The position numbers were made by a program, and so were the translations under genes. From Ifrita kowaldi (Eukaryota > Chordata > Aves > Passeriformes > Cinclosomatidae): DNA of 64,000 nt. The notes beneath the pieces were generated by a model, which saw only the letters and a list, made by a program, of their open reading frames with translations, made no database searches and was not told the origin of the DNA. Positions 35,040 to 47,039 of this stretch are shown here, piece by piece. The stretch is from positions 689,106 through 753,105 of the forward strand of contig VZRS01006725.1 in NCBI GenBank assembly GCA_013398055.1, in the 5' to 3' direction. Position 1 is the first letter of the stretch, and every line of letters begins with the position of its first letter.

Positions 35040-35096
35040 CAACACGAGAAGCCCTGGCTGTTCAACAACCCTCACCAGCACAGATTCATCCATCTC
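35040..35096 (-). other. Weak candidate 57-nt exon
   Basis: Minus-strand acceptor 'cacccgtttccag' (short pyrimidine tract) and donor 'gttg|gtaagg' enclose 57 bases, exactly 19 codons. One frame is open and reads EMDESVLVRVVEQPGLLVL. No family is recognised; it may well be a pseudo-exon. Confidence 0.12.
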
Positions 35097-36205
35097 CTGG
35101 AAACGGGTGCTTGATTGGCAGCCCTTCCCTTCGAAGTATTGAGTGAGGAAAATCTATCTGCTCACCTGTTTGTGCAACTCTGCAAGAGCTGCGTGGGGAG
35201 AACAAGGCTGATTTTATCCCCTGTTCTGGGACACAGCAGCTCTATGTTTGTTTGCAATGGATGGGGCCAGTTAGAGCACCTTGAACAAAGGTTTCTCTGG
35301 TTTATGTTTACCATGATTTTTCACAAGACTTTTAATTTTCATAATATTTTCCTACATCAGAGATGAGCTGAGGCTTGATTTATTTAGGGGAAGTTTAGAT
35401 GATGAATTCTCCTCCAATAATCGTGTTTAAAAAAACACTAAGGAGAGTCAGTACAGTGTTAATCTTTTGCCAGCAAGTTTCCTAATTTCCTTGTAGAATA
35501 TAAGTCCCTCTTCATTTCTCTGTAATTTATCAGACAAAAAGGGGCAATTATGAATAATAATACAATGCATATTCAATAAAAAGCAAAATATCTATGGGAA
35601 CTCAAAAGGGAAGCTAAAATCTCAGTGCATTTCCTTGCAATTTAATGAAACAAAAAATTGCAGATGCTTTCAAGAAGAAATAAAAATAATGTTAACCAAG
35701 TAACACTCTTACTTTGTTTTAAAAATATCCATCAGCAGCATAAGTTTAGGAGAAGCTATTTAGATGCTACCCATCATTAAGAGGCTGAACTTAAATCCAA
35801 ATGGAGTCCACCTCTGTTTCAGCTGCTTCAGATATGAATGCCCCCATCTAATTCAGGACACACAGGCAGTTGGCCAAGGGGAATACAGAGAGGTCCAGGC
35901 AAGTCACCAAGGTGGGAATGCCAAAACAAGAGAGGGAGATGTGGGATGGCTGGAAAATGAGCACCCATTTCCAAAGAATCTTTTTTTGGGACTATAGACA
36001 CAGAGTAAGGCAAAACCTGAATAAGGTAAAAAAATATCAGCCCCAGTGACCCAAAAGGTTGATGAGTAAAAGTCAGTGAACTGATGCAATTTGGGTCAGT
36101 AATGGTAATTTTAGATTTTTTTAATCATTTAACAATGAAAATACAAATCCATGAAAAACATGTTTTTTCATCCAAATCTATGTAAACCTAGACTTCTTCT
36201 ACAGT

Positions 36206-36260
36206 ATTTTTTTTTCTGTACTCCTATTTTTTTGTGGGGGATTTTTTTTCTTTTCTGTGA
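36206..36260 (+). repeat. T-rich low-complexity tract
   Basis: Four runs of seven to nine T bases within 55 bases, separated by short mixed words. Confidence 0.7.
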
Positions 36261-36929
36261 CTGTTTTGAGGCACCCTTTTAATATTAAGCCTTCTTTTGC
36301 TCCAGGAGTGATGCTGCCAAGGAAAGAGGATGGTCTAGTGACATTTTCCAGGGTGGGACTCGTCCTGGGAGAGGTGGTGATGACACTCAGGAAGTTTTAC
36401 TCTCTGCAAACTCATCAACAGCAGCAGAAAGGACAAACAGATTGGCCAGTGTGTTTCTCTGTCCAGGTTTGTCCTGTAGTTTCTCGCTGGGTCCTCACAT
36501 GAATCCCAAACCACATTAAACCAGCTTACAGCAAAGTTCTGTTTAAAAAGGATAATATGAGCTTATTAAAAGTTCACCCAGGGAACACAGGCTGCTGACT
36601 GGTTTTAAGAGGAGAAAATGTGAATGATAGGGGCTGTACCAGAAAAAGATGCTTCATGTGTGCAACAGCCATGGCTGAGTCCTTCCTTGGACTTGACCCT
36701 ACCCAGAGGCAGAAAGGTGCAACTCAGAGCAGGGTTTATCTCCACTGGGCTTGAGGGACAGCAGAAGGCATTTCTTTCTTTTACTTCTGCTTTCTGTGGG
36801 GACAGGAATGCTGGGTATTTCTGGACATGGTGTTTGTCAGTGGTAATTGAAACCTGGACAATGTGAAATATTGCTCTTTTTTTCTCAACGGTTCCTTCCC
36901 GAATACTTCACATGGTCAAAGATACATAG

Positions 36930-37320
36930 AAAAAAAGGAAGTTGGCCTTGCTGTTAATGTAATTACATGGGAAGAAAGGTAATCAGCTGTTTTCACGCAC
37001 TCTGATAATGAACTACAAGCTGTGAGAAATCTGCTTGCATAATAATAAGAAAGATGCACAATAAACACTGAGTGTGATTAATTACCCAAGTACATTTGTA
37101 TCCAATTTAGCATCAAAGAGTGGCACGATCAGAATATTTGGTCTGTCTGGAGCCTGGAACAGAAGTATGAATGAAAGAAACTCAAGTGCATTCTGGCAAA
37201 TGCTGCACTTAATGTATTTGGTTTAGAATAGAAAGCCTTGGAGGTAATTAGTAAATGAAGTCCTGATAGCAGCATGTGCATGGCTGCCATTATTGTTAAT
37301 GGTGAACATGTGCTTAACAC
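36930..37320. promoter_or_regulatory. Candidate conserved element with homeodomain/SOX palindromes
   Basis: Repeat-free block. It contains the 12-base perfect palindrome ATGTAATTACAT (36957-36968), a 'gattaattaccc' site near 37075, and the inverted repeat CCATTA-TTGT-TAATGG (37287-37302) that embeds a SOX-type ATTGTT. Spacing of motifs over 390 bases and absence of repeats fit a developmental enhancer. A 94-codon antisense frame (37129-37413) overlaps but is not protein-like. Confidence 0.33.
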
Positions 37321-40278
37321 CCTGAGCTCTCCACCAAAAACTTCATTGAAGCAGTAGCAAAAAGATGTCCAAAATGATGCAGAGCCTGGAGTAAAACAGA
37401 CTGCTAATGTCAACTAACGTGTGCAATAAAGAGACCACACTGATTAGGTGATGTTTTTCAGAATCTCATCTTTAGAGAATAATTACTGATCTTGAAGGCT
37501 CAGTCAGCAGACACTGCACTATACAGAGCACAACCTGCTCTGTGATACAATGAGATAAAATACCTTCTTACGAGTCAGACTCCTACAGCCATAAAGCTGG
37601 TGAGAGAATAGGCTTCAGTCATTGCTCAGAGCAGCAGCATTCTTGTCTCTCTACTTTACATGCAGTCAAAGTCTGAAATTCATCATCCTTTGATTCCTGC
37701 TTAGTGCTATGGACAAATCTTTTAAAAATCTCAACATGCTGTTGAAGAAGGGCAAAACTAAGAAATGACAGAGCTCAGACTAAAAATTTTGACATCTCAG
37801 GGGAAGTTCCAGGAAGTTTTGCAATAATAAATAACCGTAGGCTGAGACATATTACATATCTATGTTAATTTGCCTGGCTTTAAAAGTATGTGGGGTTTTT
37901 TTAAGACTTTTGATGTCATCTCTTGTCAAAAAATAAATTATGGTTGCCACTGCTAAGACACTGGCAATTAATCTGTAATTTATTCTGCCACCTTAGGAGT
38001 CTCCAAGCTGCTTCCCTGTCCTGCCAGGGGCTCACTCCCTCAGCCCACATCCCCACAGTCCGGAGCTCAGATGAACAGCTCTCTGAAACTCGACGTGGTA
38101 ACCATGGTGAACAGGCACCTGAGGCAAGTTACAACCATTATTCTGTATCCTTGAAAACAAAACCCTAGAGAAAGTATTTATTAGGTTTTACTGAAAACAG
38201 CAAGCAGCATAAAGAAGTTGGGATAAGGGAAGAATTATAACCAGAATGGCTTTTGTAATGGAGTATTCGATACTGCGGAGCATAGGTAAAAAAACCCCTG
38301 GTGGCTGTTTCTATTTATTTTCCCAGAACTTACTATTTCAGAGTTATTCCTTGTGATCAATACCAGCTTCAAGACCCACAGAGTAAATCCAGATGACTGC
38401 TGCTCAAAGTCTTGTTAAATGGTTGGGTGGTGTTTTCTTCTGGCTGTTCCTCAGCATGCAAGCCAGGTTCTGCAGGAGCTGCAGCAGGGAGAAGGATGAT
38501 AAATGCAGGGAAGGGCTGGGGCTTTGCACGCTGCTGGATGGGAGAAGGACAAAGGGAAAGCACAGGGACAGGAATTCGGTTGTGTGTGGGTGTAGTGATT
38601 GTGTACCACAGAGATGTAGTTAAATGAATGTTTAGGGAAGGAATAAAGGTATAGAATGTGTCTTCACAGAATAAGCAGACAAAGAATTTTACATAAAGTT
38701 CACATCCCTGTGAACATCTAGCTGCTACTTCTGTGCAGCAATATGCACTAGAGAGAAACAACAGAGAGCAGGACATGGTTTGTGAATGCTCTCAAGTCTC
38801 ACCTCTGTGTCTTTGAAATAGATGCTCTCACGGAATAGGCTGCATGTCCACCCCATGTGAGACTGCCTAAAAGCTGCCTGAAGTACCTGACATGACCGAG
38901 TCAAGATATTTCCACATTAAAAAGCTGAAATTTTCTCTAAATGCAAACACTCTAACACAGTTATGGAATCAGCAGTCTCTTTATGCACAAGAGGAAAGAA
39001 GTAGTTCTTCTCTAGAGCAAGAAAAAGCTCTACATGATGCTTAACAACTGCTCATCATCCCTACAGGTGACATGCGTAAAGAAATGTAAATAGAGCCAGA
39101 AAACACCCATCTGAAGCACCCACGCACACAATGCACACGGACTGGGCTCACAAAGGGAAATATGTACTGAAAGCACCAAGAGACTCTATAACTCATGTGA
39201 GTTCAGCACATTGTCATTCAAAGGGTTTCTTTTAGTTGGGGAGATGAATATTTTAACAATGAAGATTCACCCTATACTTATTCGACACTTCTGTGCATGT
39301 ACCTTATTATTCATGGTTTATTAAACCGGTTAAAGTGGTCAACAGGCACTGCAAATGCCTTCACTTTAATGTTGCATGTTACATTAGAAATGGCTGGATA
39401 AACTTATCTAAGACATTTAGCAGTGTGAAGTGCAACCCTAAAACTCAAGTAAATGGGTTTTTAATAGCGGTTGATGTGTTATGACTATGCTGTGCCATAA
39501 ATGTTATGCATACTATTTTTGAGGTATTTACACATTGCTAAATTCCATCTACCAGTTATGCTGTGTTTATTAAATTATATAAACAAACATTAGAATTAAT
39601 GTTAACAGTCAAGTGTAAAGTTTCCCCTCAGATCTGCACAGCAGAAACCAGTTTGGATATTCCAGCGCTGTCAAGTTTCCAGGGCTCTCCCTGAAAGCAG
39701 CAAGATCAAAACTACAGTTCAAATGAGCAGTCGAGGTGTTGGCATGTTTATCTGAGTTCTGTTGATATGGAAATCCAGAACAGCAGATTTGCTTGTTTCC
39801 ATACATTCTCAGTGAAATCAGATAAGGTAGAACTTGAAAGTGTTAAGGTCAGTTTTTGAAGGATGCAAAACTCCTTGTGCTGGGGCATTTCAGTAGATCT
39901 AAGCCTGTTTATAAGCAATATGAGAGACATATCTACAGTGAGAATTCTGTGTTTAAGCTAAGGTTGTCTAACTGTTCCCATAATCCACCTCTAATTTTCA
40001 GTCGTTTATAGCTCTCCACACTTATGTTTGCTTCTGGCTACATAATTTAAGCCACATTACTTTGATTTAATCTCCTGCCATGGGAGCTTGTTATTTGTCA
40101 GCAGATCTTCTTGTACCAGAGGTGCTTTTTGCTGACTTTGCAATCACAACTTCCCTAAAGGGGAAATCCTTGAAAACCTCTGTGTGTGTCCCCAGCTCTG
40201 CAGAGAGTTGTTGCAGAGCTTTGCATGAGGCATGCACGGTCCATACTTCCACTGCTCCTACTGAGGGGTGACAGCCTG
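37321..40278. other. Unique sequence, no gene seen
   Basis: AT-rich with moderate GC patches at 38400-38600. The 135-codon antisense frame at 38369-38776 reflects purine-rich + strand DNA. No repeat family recognised. Confidence 0.4.
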
Positions 40279-40373
40279 CCCAAACTTCTAGTGGGAGGTG
40301 TCCCTGCCCTTGGCAGGAGTTTGGAGCAAGATGATCTTTAAGGTCCCTTCCAACCCAAACCATTCTGACTCTG
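40279..40373 (+). mobile_element. CR1 LINE 3'-end fragment
   Basis: Reads 'cttctagtgggaggtgtccc', 'tgcccttggcaggagtttgg', 'agcaagatgatctttaaggt' and 'cccttccaacccaaaccatt', then loses the terminal octamers. It lies inside the 244-codon antisense frame and explains part of it. Confidence 0.92.
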
Positions 40374-40479
40374 TTTAGGTCTCCAGCTGCTGGAGCAGTC
40401 ATATCTCTTTGCATTTGGGGGTTTCTGTCACAACAAGGCTCAAGCTGACAACAAAATGCTGTCTCATCCTTGCTTTTAG

Positions 40480-40540
40480 CTGTGCAGGTACCAGAGGCAG
40501 GCAGGGAATAAGAAAACATATCTGGCTCAAATGATGAAAG
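40480..40540 (+). other. Candidate 61-nt exon with strong splice sites
   Basis: A good 3' splice site 'tctcatccttgcttttag' and an excellent donor 'aaag|gtaagg' enclose 61 bases. Only one frame is open and it reads LCRYQRQAGNKKTYLAQMMK, a varied, basic peptide. The other two frames stop. If joined to the 15480-15538 exon in its internal-ATG frame, the reading frame would terminate, so the two are not an obvious coding pair. No family recognised. Confidence 0.22.
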
Positions 40541-40815
40541 GTAAGGACTGAGAAGGATGAAATGGAGGGAAATGAAGGAGTGGGACCAAATGAGGTGATA
40601 GGAAATGGATGGGGTGTGAGCTGAAAGTAAAAGCAAGGAAGCTGGTGAGAACATCAGGGGCCATAAAGATGAAAGGATAGGAGTGATGATGGTGCTAAAG
40701 GGGGAGTTTGAATCAGTGCAAGGGCACTTCTCCAAGCAGCAGTGGGGCAGGAGATGGGGGAAATAGCAGGAAACTGAAGGAGTTAGGGGAAAGAGAACTG
40801 AAGGTGAGGAGTGAG
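40541..40815 (+). repeat. Purine-rich (GA) low-complexity tract
   Basis: About 275 bases in which the + strand is overwhelmingly A and G (gatgaaatggagggaaatga, gaggtgataggaaatggatg and similar). The antisense strand is therefore pyrimidine-rich and stop-poor, which generates most of the 244-codon antisense frame at 40091-40825. Confidence 0.7.
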
Positions 40816-40992
40816 TTAGATCCACGTAATAACCTGAGCCAGCTGACTGCCAGCATGCCCAGCTCAGCCATGTTTGTTGAAAAGATCATTTACTACCCCG
40901 GGCACTGCTAGTGAGGGCCCTTCTGGTAAAATATGGGCCTGTGCCTATATCTTGTGTCCAGCTGTGCTGTGAGTTGTAAAGCAAGTGCACAA

Positions 40993-41062
40993 AGAGGACA
41001 CTGCAGTTCATGACTCCTTTAGTGCTTAGAGGACACGGCAGTTCATGACTCCTTTAGTGCTT
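40993..41062 (+). repeat. 35-bp tandem duplication
   Basis: Two adjacent copies of a 35-base unit (agaggacactgcagttcatg and following) begin at 40993 and 41028 and differ at a single base (cactgc versus cacggc). The near-identity implies a recent local duplication. Confidence 0.95.
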
Positions 41063-43910
41063 AGCAGCCACTCTAAACATGCTCTGGGGACACACAAGCA
41101 CACTCCTGAAGAAGGGCGGTCACAGGATGTCCCTCTCAGATGCGTCCCAGTGGCTGTGTGCCTGTGCTTTTATGTGCTTGCAGTGAAGAAGATGAATCTG
41201 AGTAATTCAGTTCTGGAATAGATGCGCTGGGAAAAGGGGCCTCTGTGTGCTAAGCCTGCAGTGAGCCTTGACAGGATGCCACTGCTGGGGCAGCAGCCTG
41301 GGACAAAGGAAAGGACCCTCCAGGTATCACCCACAGGGTAACAAGACCAGCTTCCCCCCCGGCTGTCAGTGAGGGCAGGAGGGATATTGGTGGACAGTGT
41401 TTGGAAACTTCTCCCTTTCTTATTTTCATCCCAGCAGGGATTGGGAGATGCAGAAATCACCAGGATCACCAATCTGCACACAAGGTGATGTGTTGTGCAT
41501 CAGGTGGCTCAGATGGAGCGGGTTTATGCCTGGAATTGGGAGTGTCCAAACTGCTCTTGCATAAATGAGAAAACAGGTCTCCTTGCCTAGACAGAAGGTA
41601 ATCATTTTCATGCTTTTATATACTGTAAAACCTCTTATGGCATTGACTACAGTCTGACCTTCCTTAAATGAAAATTTCATCTCAACAGCTTGTAGTATTT
41701 CCAGCCTGGGAGGAGACCCATTGAAAAATTAATATTAGAGCATTTCAACACCAGCCACAGCGCTGTTTAGCTCCAAATTATATGATTCTTGAATTAGCTG
41801 CTGTCTGTTTTCAGTAGTTTTCCATTACAAAGGGTCAGGCACCAGAGGAAATAGTTTTCTAAACCAGAAAGGAATATTAAATGACACAGCTGATAAGTAT
41901 GAACAGTGGTGCAGAAGATTTATTGAGTAATGTGTTAGGTTGATAAATGATAACATTTATTTGCAATTTGAGGATGTGACCCAAATGACACTCATTAGCT
42001 CAGCTTGTGTAGAACCGATTAGTTTTGTAAATGTATTATTTGTCTGGTGCTATTGGAAACAGAGTCTGTTTTAATTGATTGGAAATCTGCTTTATTTCAG
42101 TGAATATTATGTATTCTGTTTTTAATTGTATTCTGTTTTTTCCATCCTGAGCGTCAGGGATATTACAGTCTATTACTTGAGCAGTGGAGTGCTAGAAGGC
42201 TGCAGTGAGTGCATTAATCCATGCATAGAGGGGTTGTAATAAAGCAAGATTTCTGTTACCCACTGGGATTCTTAGGAGTGCTCTGGGAGGGAAATGAGGA
42301 TGCAGCTGGCACACACAGGTTGCCCTCCTTCTGCTCGAACAGCATATGTTCAGCTTCCCAAAAGGGGTCCAGGATTTCAAAGCACAATTCCAACTGCATG
42401 GAGCTTTTTGTGTGTGCCCGTCACTGGTGCCAGGCAAGGGCACTGAAGAAATGCCTCGTACTCTCTTCTGGACCCCGACTGTAAAGTGTAGTGGTTTGGA
42501 GAACCTGAGGATAAATGTTTGTGTTTTGGTCTTTGCTGCAAAACTTGGGTAGATGTTAAACAATTGCAATTTTCCATAGGTCTTTCTGTCCCAGAAAATG
42601 GAATAGAAACTGGTGCCTTTGCTTTAGGAAAGTTCAAAAAGCCTAAAAAAAGTCATAGAATTTCTGAAGTTGTGTCTGTATAATATTCTGAATTAGGTGA
42701 GAGCCTTGAAAGGTATTTTAAGGAGAATCGCTGGCCTGTTGAAATCAGGAAAATGTTTGTTTCCGCAAAGGTATTGATGTGAAACTCTTCAGAGAGGAAG
42801 GCTTGCATATTATTGAAGTATTTCATTCCAACCTTTTCTAAAGCCACTTATATGTTTTCTGAAGGCTGGAAATGAGTTTTGTTTTGATGCTTTGCTCTCT
42901 CTTACTGCAGTGTAAACACAAGAAAATCAAAACTGAAATGAAACCTGAGAAAAATAAAAGTTTTGGTGGACCCATGAGAACTCCATCAGCCTCACAGCTC
43001 CTTTGTCATGGGGGGTGAGATCTCAGCCCTCACTCATTCTTGGAAGCCACAAATGTCCCAGACTGAAAAAATTCGGTTGAGACCAGAAAACTATTTCCTG
43101 CCTGGCTGTCACAAACCTTTCTCATGGGTAGCTGTTTCACTTAGTTTCAGCTAATTCCTGCTTCTTTCAAATAAGCTATTATTTATTGGAGAGAGGAGAC
43201 AAAAATGAAAGCTGTCCATTTGTTTCAATAGGTGCTTTGTTTATTATACTGCTAGAGTAGATGGTAATATTTCCTAAATCTCAAAAAAAAAAAGCTTCAA
43301 CAAAAAGCTGACATTATTTTCCTGGTGCCCAGGTTTTGCAGAACACCACAAACTAATTTTAGAGCGAGGAAAGTCTGAAAACACACACGGCCCAAGAAAT
43401 AAGTGATTAGAGTCACTGGCTCCTAAGAAGTTCTGGTGAAAAGTGGAAATGCAGTGCTGGCTGGCTGTTGTTTCAGAACAAGCACTTCCTTCCTAAAAAA
43501 GCTGCATTTCCCTCATGAGAAGAACTTTCCCTTCCTGGGAGGTATTGAGATTTAAATAATTTTCCTGGGCAGAGATGCTGTCTTCTGTTTGGAGGTGAAT
43601 CATGTCCTCGTGCTGCCATTCCTCCATCTTTCAAGAGCATCCCTCACCATGGGGTTGTGCAGACAGGAGGCTTTAGGATTCTATTGTTTGAGCCTTAAGG
43701 TGCACTCCTGGGAAAAAGGACCTTTCCTTGTACACCCCTGTTTCCTCTCCTGGGTATCAGTCTGATGGTTCCTTCAGGGAAGGCGTTTTTCATCCTGAAT
43801 GGAACCTCCAGCTAAAAAGTATTTCCTGATGTATTTCATTGCTCAGACAGTGTTTTCGACCAAAAATGGTTCAGCTATGATAAATTATTCTCCACTGGTG
43901 GCAATTCATC

Positions 43911-44060
43911 AAAAAAATTCCCGAGTGTGGTGGGTACGAGCCCGTTGGTTGGTTGGTTTGTTTGCATGGTCGGCGCTCGGGGCTGGGTGATGGCAATCGC
44001 TCTGCTCGAGGCAGGACAGCACAATTCCTGCTGTGACCAAGGCAGCCTGGGCATGCACGA
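43911..44060. other. Small CpG cluster
   Basis: Nine CpGs within about 150 bases (cccgag, tacgag, cccgtt, gtcggc, ggcgct, ctcggg, atcgct, ctcgag, cacgag), against roughly one per few hundred bases around it. It includes a short GGTT repeat. No TATA box or strong initiator is evident. Confidence 0.4.
43944..43964 (+). repeat. (GGTT)n microsatellite
   Basis: Three perfect GTTG units followed by GTTTG units. Confidence 0.75.
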
Positions 44061-44712
44061 GGCTCCTGCATCCTTCTCCTGTGCAACAAACACAGGAGCA
44101 GCCTGCTTTTTCACAGAAATACCTTTCTAAAACTGCGCTGTAACTTTCTTGGGCTATTTGTTCGCTTCAATATTCAGAGCCATCCTGGGTTGAGACATTA
44201 ACATTTTCCTGTCTCTTTGTATTCTCACATTATTCTCAGGGTTATTTTTGATCTTCTTTTCATGGGTGTGACTTGTATTTCCTTCAAAAACCACATCTTT
44301 CTTCGTGCAATTGGGAGCTACCAAAACCACGGAGCTCTTGGATAGACCAGTGCTACGGCACGTGCTGCAAAAGGCAGCTCAGTGGTGCTCTGTGGGCTTT
44401 CCACACTTACTGATACAGATCCTGGCACCAGGGTTTGTGCCAAAGCTTTGCTCAAGTAAAGCATGAGAGGACAAAACACACACAATCTCGGGAAATCTGG
44501 CCAGTGCTGCCATCTCCAGGGTGGGCTGCCTAAACTGCATCTCTTGTTTTAGCTCCTGGAGCAAAGGAAGGCTGTAAGTCCATCTCTGCCCTGGCAATTT
44601 TCATCGGTGTGGGAGATCTGTGTGAAAAGCACAGCACAAGATGATACTTAAATGGCATTTTAATAATCAGCATAGAAATGTGTTTAATCTGGATTTAAAT
44701 TTCTTGGAACAA

Positions 44713-44731
44713 TTTTTTTTTTTTTTTTTTT
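44713..44731 (+). repeat. (T)19 homopolymer
   Basis: Nineteen consecutive T bases with no adjacent SINE body on the minus strand. Confidence 0.9.
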
Positions 44732-46239
44732 GGTCTGCTATTTTAACCAAACACATCATGCAGATCTTTGGAGCAGAAAATGAGAGGACGAGAACATAAA
44801 CTTACTCACAGGCACAGAGCTGCTACTTGCCCCTCCATAATGACATTATCCCTTTTGTTGTTCACACATTATCATGTGCAGTGCAAAATAAATATGCATG
44901 GTAGAGCTGTTAATGAATATCACTTGGATCCAGTTTCAGGAATAGATCTTAGGCATTCTTTGGAGGATGTGAGGAAGTGTAGCTCTGTGCTTATATGATC
45001 AGCCAGACTTGAGAAAAGGAAGACAATTATGGCTTTTTTTTTTCCCCTGATAATTATAATTTTTATCTAGTTCTAGTCTGATAATATTAAAAAATATGTG
45101 CATGTGGTGCTTCATCTGTTACATGGTCCTTTTCTGCTGAGAAACTTTCCCATCTTTACAGAAACACCCGAGTAGGACCTACAGCAGCCAGGCAAAGCAG
45201 CTGCAGCTCATATACAGGACTGCAGCTAGAAACAAATATTTTAAAGTGATACAGAGTGCATGTCTATGAGCTGGCCTTGCAGGAAAGGATGGCAATACAG
45301 GCCTCAGCCCACCATCTCTCTTGCGCTTGTGTGACCTTGTCCCTGGTGCTCCCTGTCCTGGCTGCTGAGCATCAGCTCCAGCACTCTTTTTTGTGTCTGA
45401 CAATTCTGATTATATCTACCTCCAAATTCAACATCAAGATGCTCTTATTTCTACAAAAATGGTAAATAGCACCCCCCAATTACTTTTTCCTTCCTTGTAA
45501 GCAGAACAAATTATTGTCTTTCCTTAGTACAAACCATGCTGGCCCCATGAGACTGAAGACAGTACTGAAAAACAAATGCAGCATTTCCTCTGGATTTGCA
45601 GCTTACCTCTGCCAAATAACTCAGGGACATAGGAATTAATATTGCCAAACACTGAGAGAAAGGACAGAGTCATTTCATTACTGGCCCACAGACAGAACTG
45701 GAAGAACTTGCTATAATTACTTTACGCTGCAGAACAATCCATGGGTTCAGTGTTTCACATGTTCTTCTCATCAGTAAGTCCAGAAGAAAAAATTGCCTTC
45801 ATAAGAGAGAATTATGCACATTCCAGAGCAGAACTTGAGTAGTTTTGCTGAGAATTTACTCAATTTCCTGCCTAACTCTGTGACCTGTGTGGTTTATAAG
45901 ACAGGAACAAGAAAGTCTTGAGCCTTTATCCTTCTTTCCAAGCCAAGGGCTGGATGCTGGTAATAATAACCCATGGAACAGCCAGCATTTAGGAAATAGC
46001 AGTCACCTTTTGAGTTTTTTTGACTAGTGCTCCTAAATGGCAGCTTCTGCAACACTCAGCAATGTCATGGAGGCAGTTTTTCTGCTTAAGAAAGAAAGGG
46101 CAAGAACTGCACCAGAGCTGGACCCACCAAATTTTAAAATCATGTGCCAACTCAAAAAATTGAAAAGCCACCTACAGCTTTGACACTTCAGTCAGTTTTC
46201 AGAGTAGTGTGGTAAAGGTAAGGAGTTAAATTTATGCCA

Positions 46240-46460
46240 TAGTTGAGAAAGGGACTCAAGAAGTGTAGCATATTTAGCCTGAAAGGAAAAGCACACTGGA
46301 TGATGATCTCATTACAGTGTCTAAATATATAAAAAGATTATAGAAGAATCTGGTCATGACCTACCTGGCTGGACTTTGTGAAAATTAAGGGAAGATATAT
46401 TGGCCACGACGGACAATGGAATCTGCACAGAAATGAAACAGGTAAAGTCTTAATAATAAA
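46240..46460 (+). mobile_element. Old CR1-type LINE relic, 5' half of broken copy
   Basis: Reads as the late ORF2 region of CR1: 'gagaaagggactcaagaagt', 'gtagcatatttagcctgaaa' and 'gatgatctcattacagtgtc', followed by 'taaatatataaaaag'. In translation this gives a CSIFSLK...ISLQ...YIK pattern like the LFSLEKRRLRGDLI...YLK block of CR1. The 3' continuation is found at 47040-47235 in the same orientation. Confidence 0.6.
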
Positions 46461-46721
46461 GCTTTTTGAGCTGATCTGGAGCACAAAGTCTTGAAATAAA
46501 AAATGCATATGAGAGACTTTTATAGGTAGCCCAAGCTGAGGTGTAAAGAATAGAGCTGCATATGAATAGAGATCCATGTGATCATTGTATTCTTATTACT
46601 GTTCCTCAAAGGTTTTTAATATTCCAAGTACTGCAAAAATTATCAGGACAGTCAAGAGGAATATTTTTGCAGAAGCTGCATTCATAGTTGACACAGTAGA
46701 GGATGATGGTTTAAAACACAC

Positions 46722-46850
46722 AATCCATGGAATAGGGGAAAAGAACTGTAGGTTGGGAAGAAACTTGCCAGAGCCAGCAACTTGACTCAGGGCTGTGTTC
46801 ATCTGGCTCACACCCAACCCTGGTACAGAGTCCCTGCTCCAGGTATAGTA
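46722..46850 (-). mobile_element. Degenerate CR1-like tail lying between the halves of the old LINE
   Basis: The + strand order 'aatccatggaataggggaaa', 'ggttgggaagaaacttgcca', 'gggctgtgttcatctggctc' resembles an antisense CR1 tail (agaatcatagaatag, ggttggaagggacctc, gggctgtgtccagctggctt). Identity is low. If correct, it is a separate insertion between the two halves of the older + strand element. Confidence 0.4.
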
Positions 46851-47039
46851 TTGATGCGTATAGTTTTAAAATTCTTTCCAAACTTACATCTGGCAGAAAA
46901 TATGAAAAAGGCTGTCCATGGGTGTTTTAGTAAATGAACTTCAATTTTTTTAAAAAAAGAAACAACCTCCTCAAGATTTTTACCTAGTGATAAAACTAAA
47001 TATCCATAAAGGTAATGATTATATTGGTGAGGAATTGAA

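Larger units (their letters stand above)
33254..36929. other. Long unique AT-rich stretch, no gene seen
   Basis: No transposon recognised. Local items are a GTAAGTAT doublet at about 34465-34482, T-rich low complexity at 36206-36260 and a weak minus-strand exon candidate at 35040-35096. Frames are all under 95 codons. Confidence 0.4.
41063..46239. other. Long unique stretch, no gene seen
   Basis: No transposon recognised over about 5 kb. It holds the CpG cluster at 43911-44060 and the poly-T at 44713. The segment 41990-42110 (ttatttgcaatttgaggatg, gaaccgattagttttg) may be a conserved element. Frames up to 125 codons (42192-42569, minus) have no recognised domain. Confidence 0.4.

Noticed and set aside
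40091..40825. 244-codon minus-strand ORF, the longest in the window
   Set aside because: Its N-terminal half is the pyrimidine strand of a purine-rich tract and its C-terminal half crosses an antisense CR1 tail; no recognisable protein.
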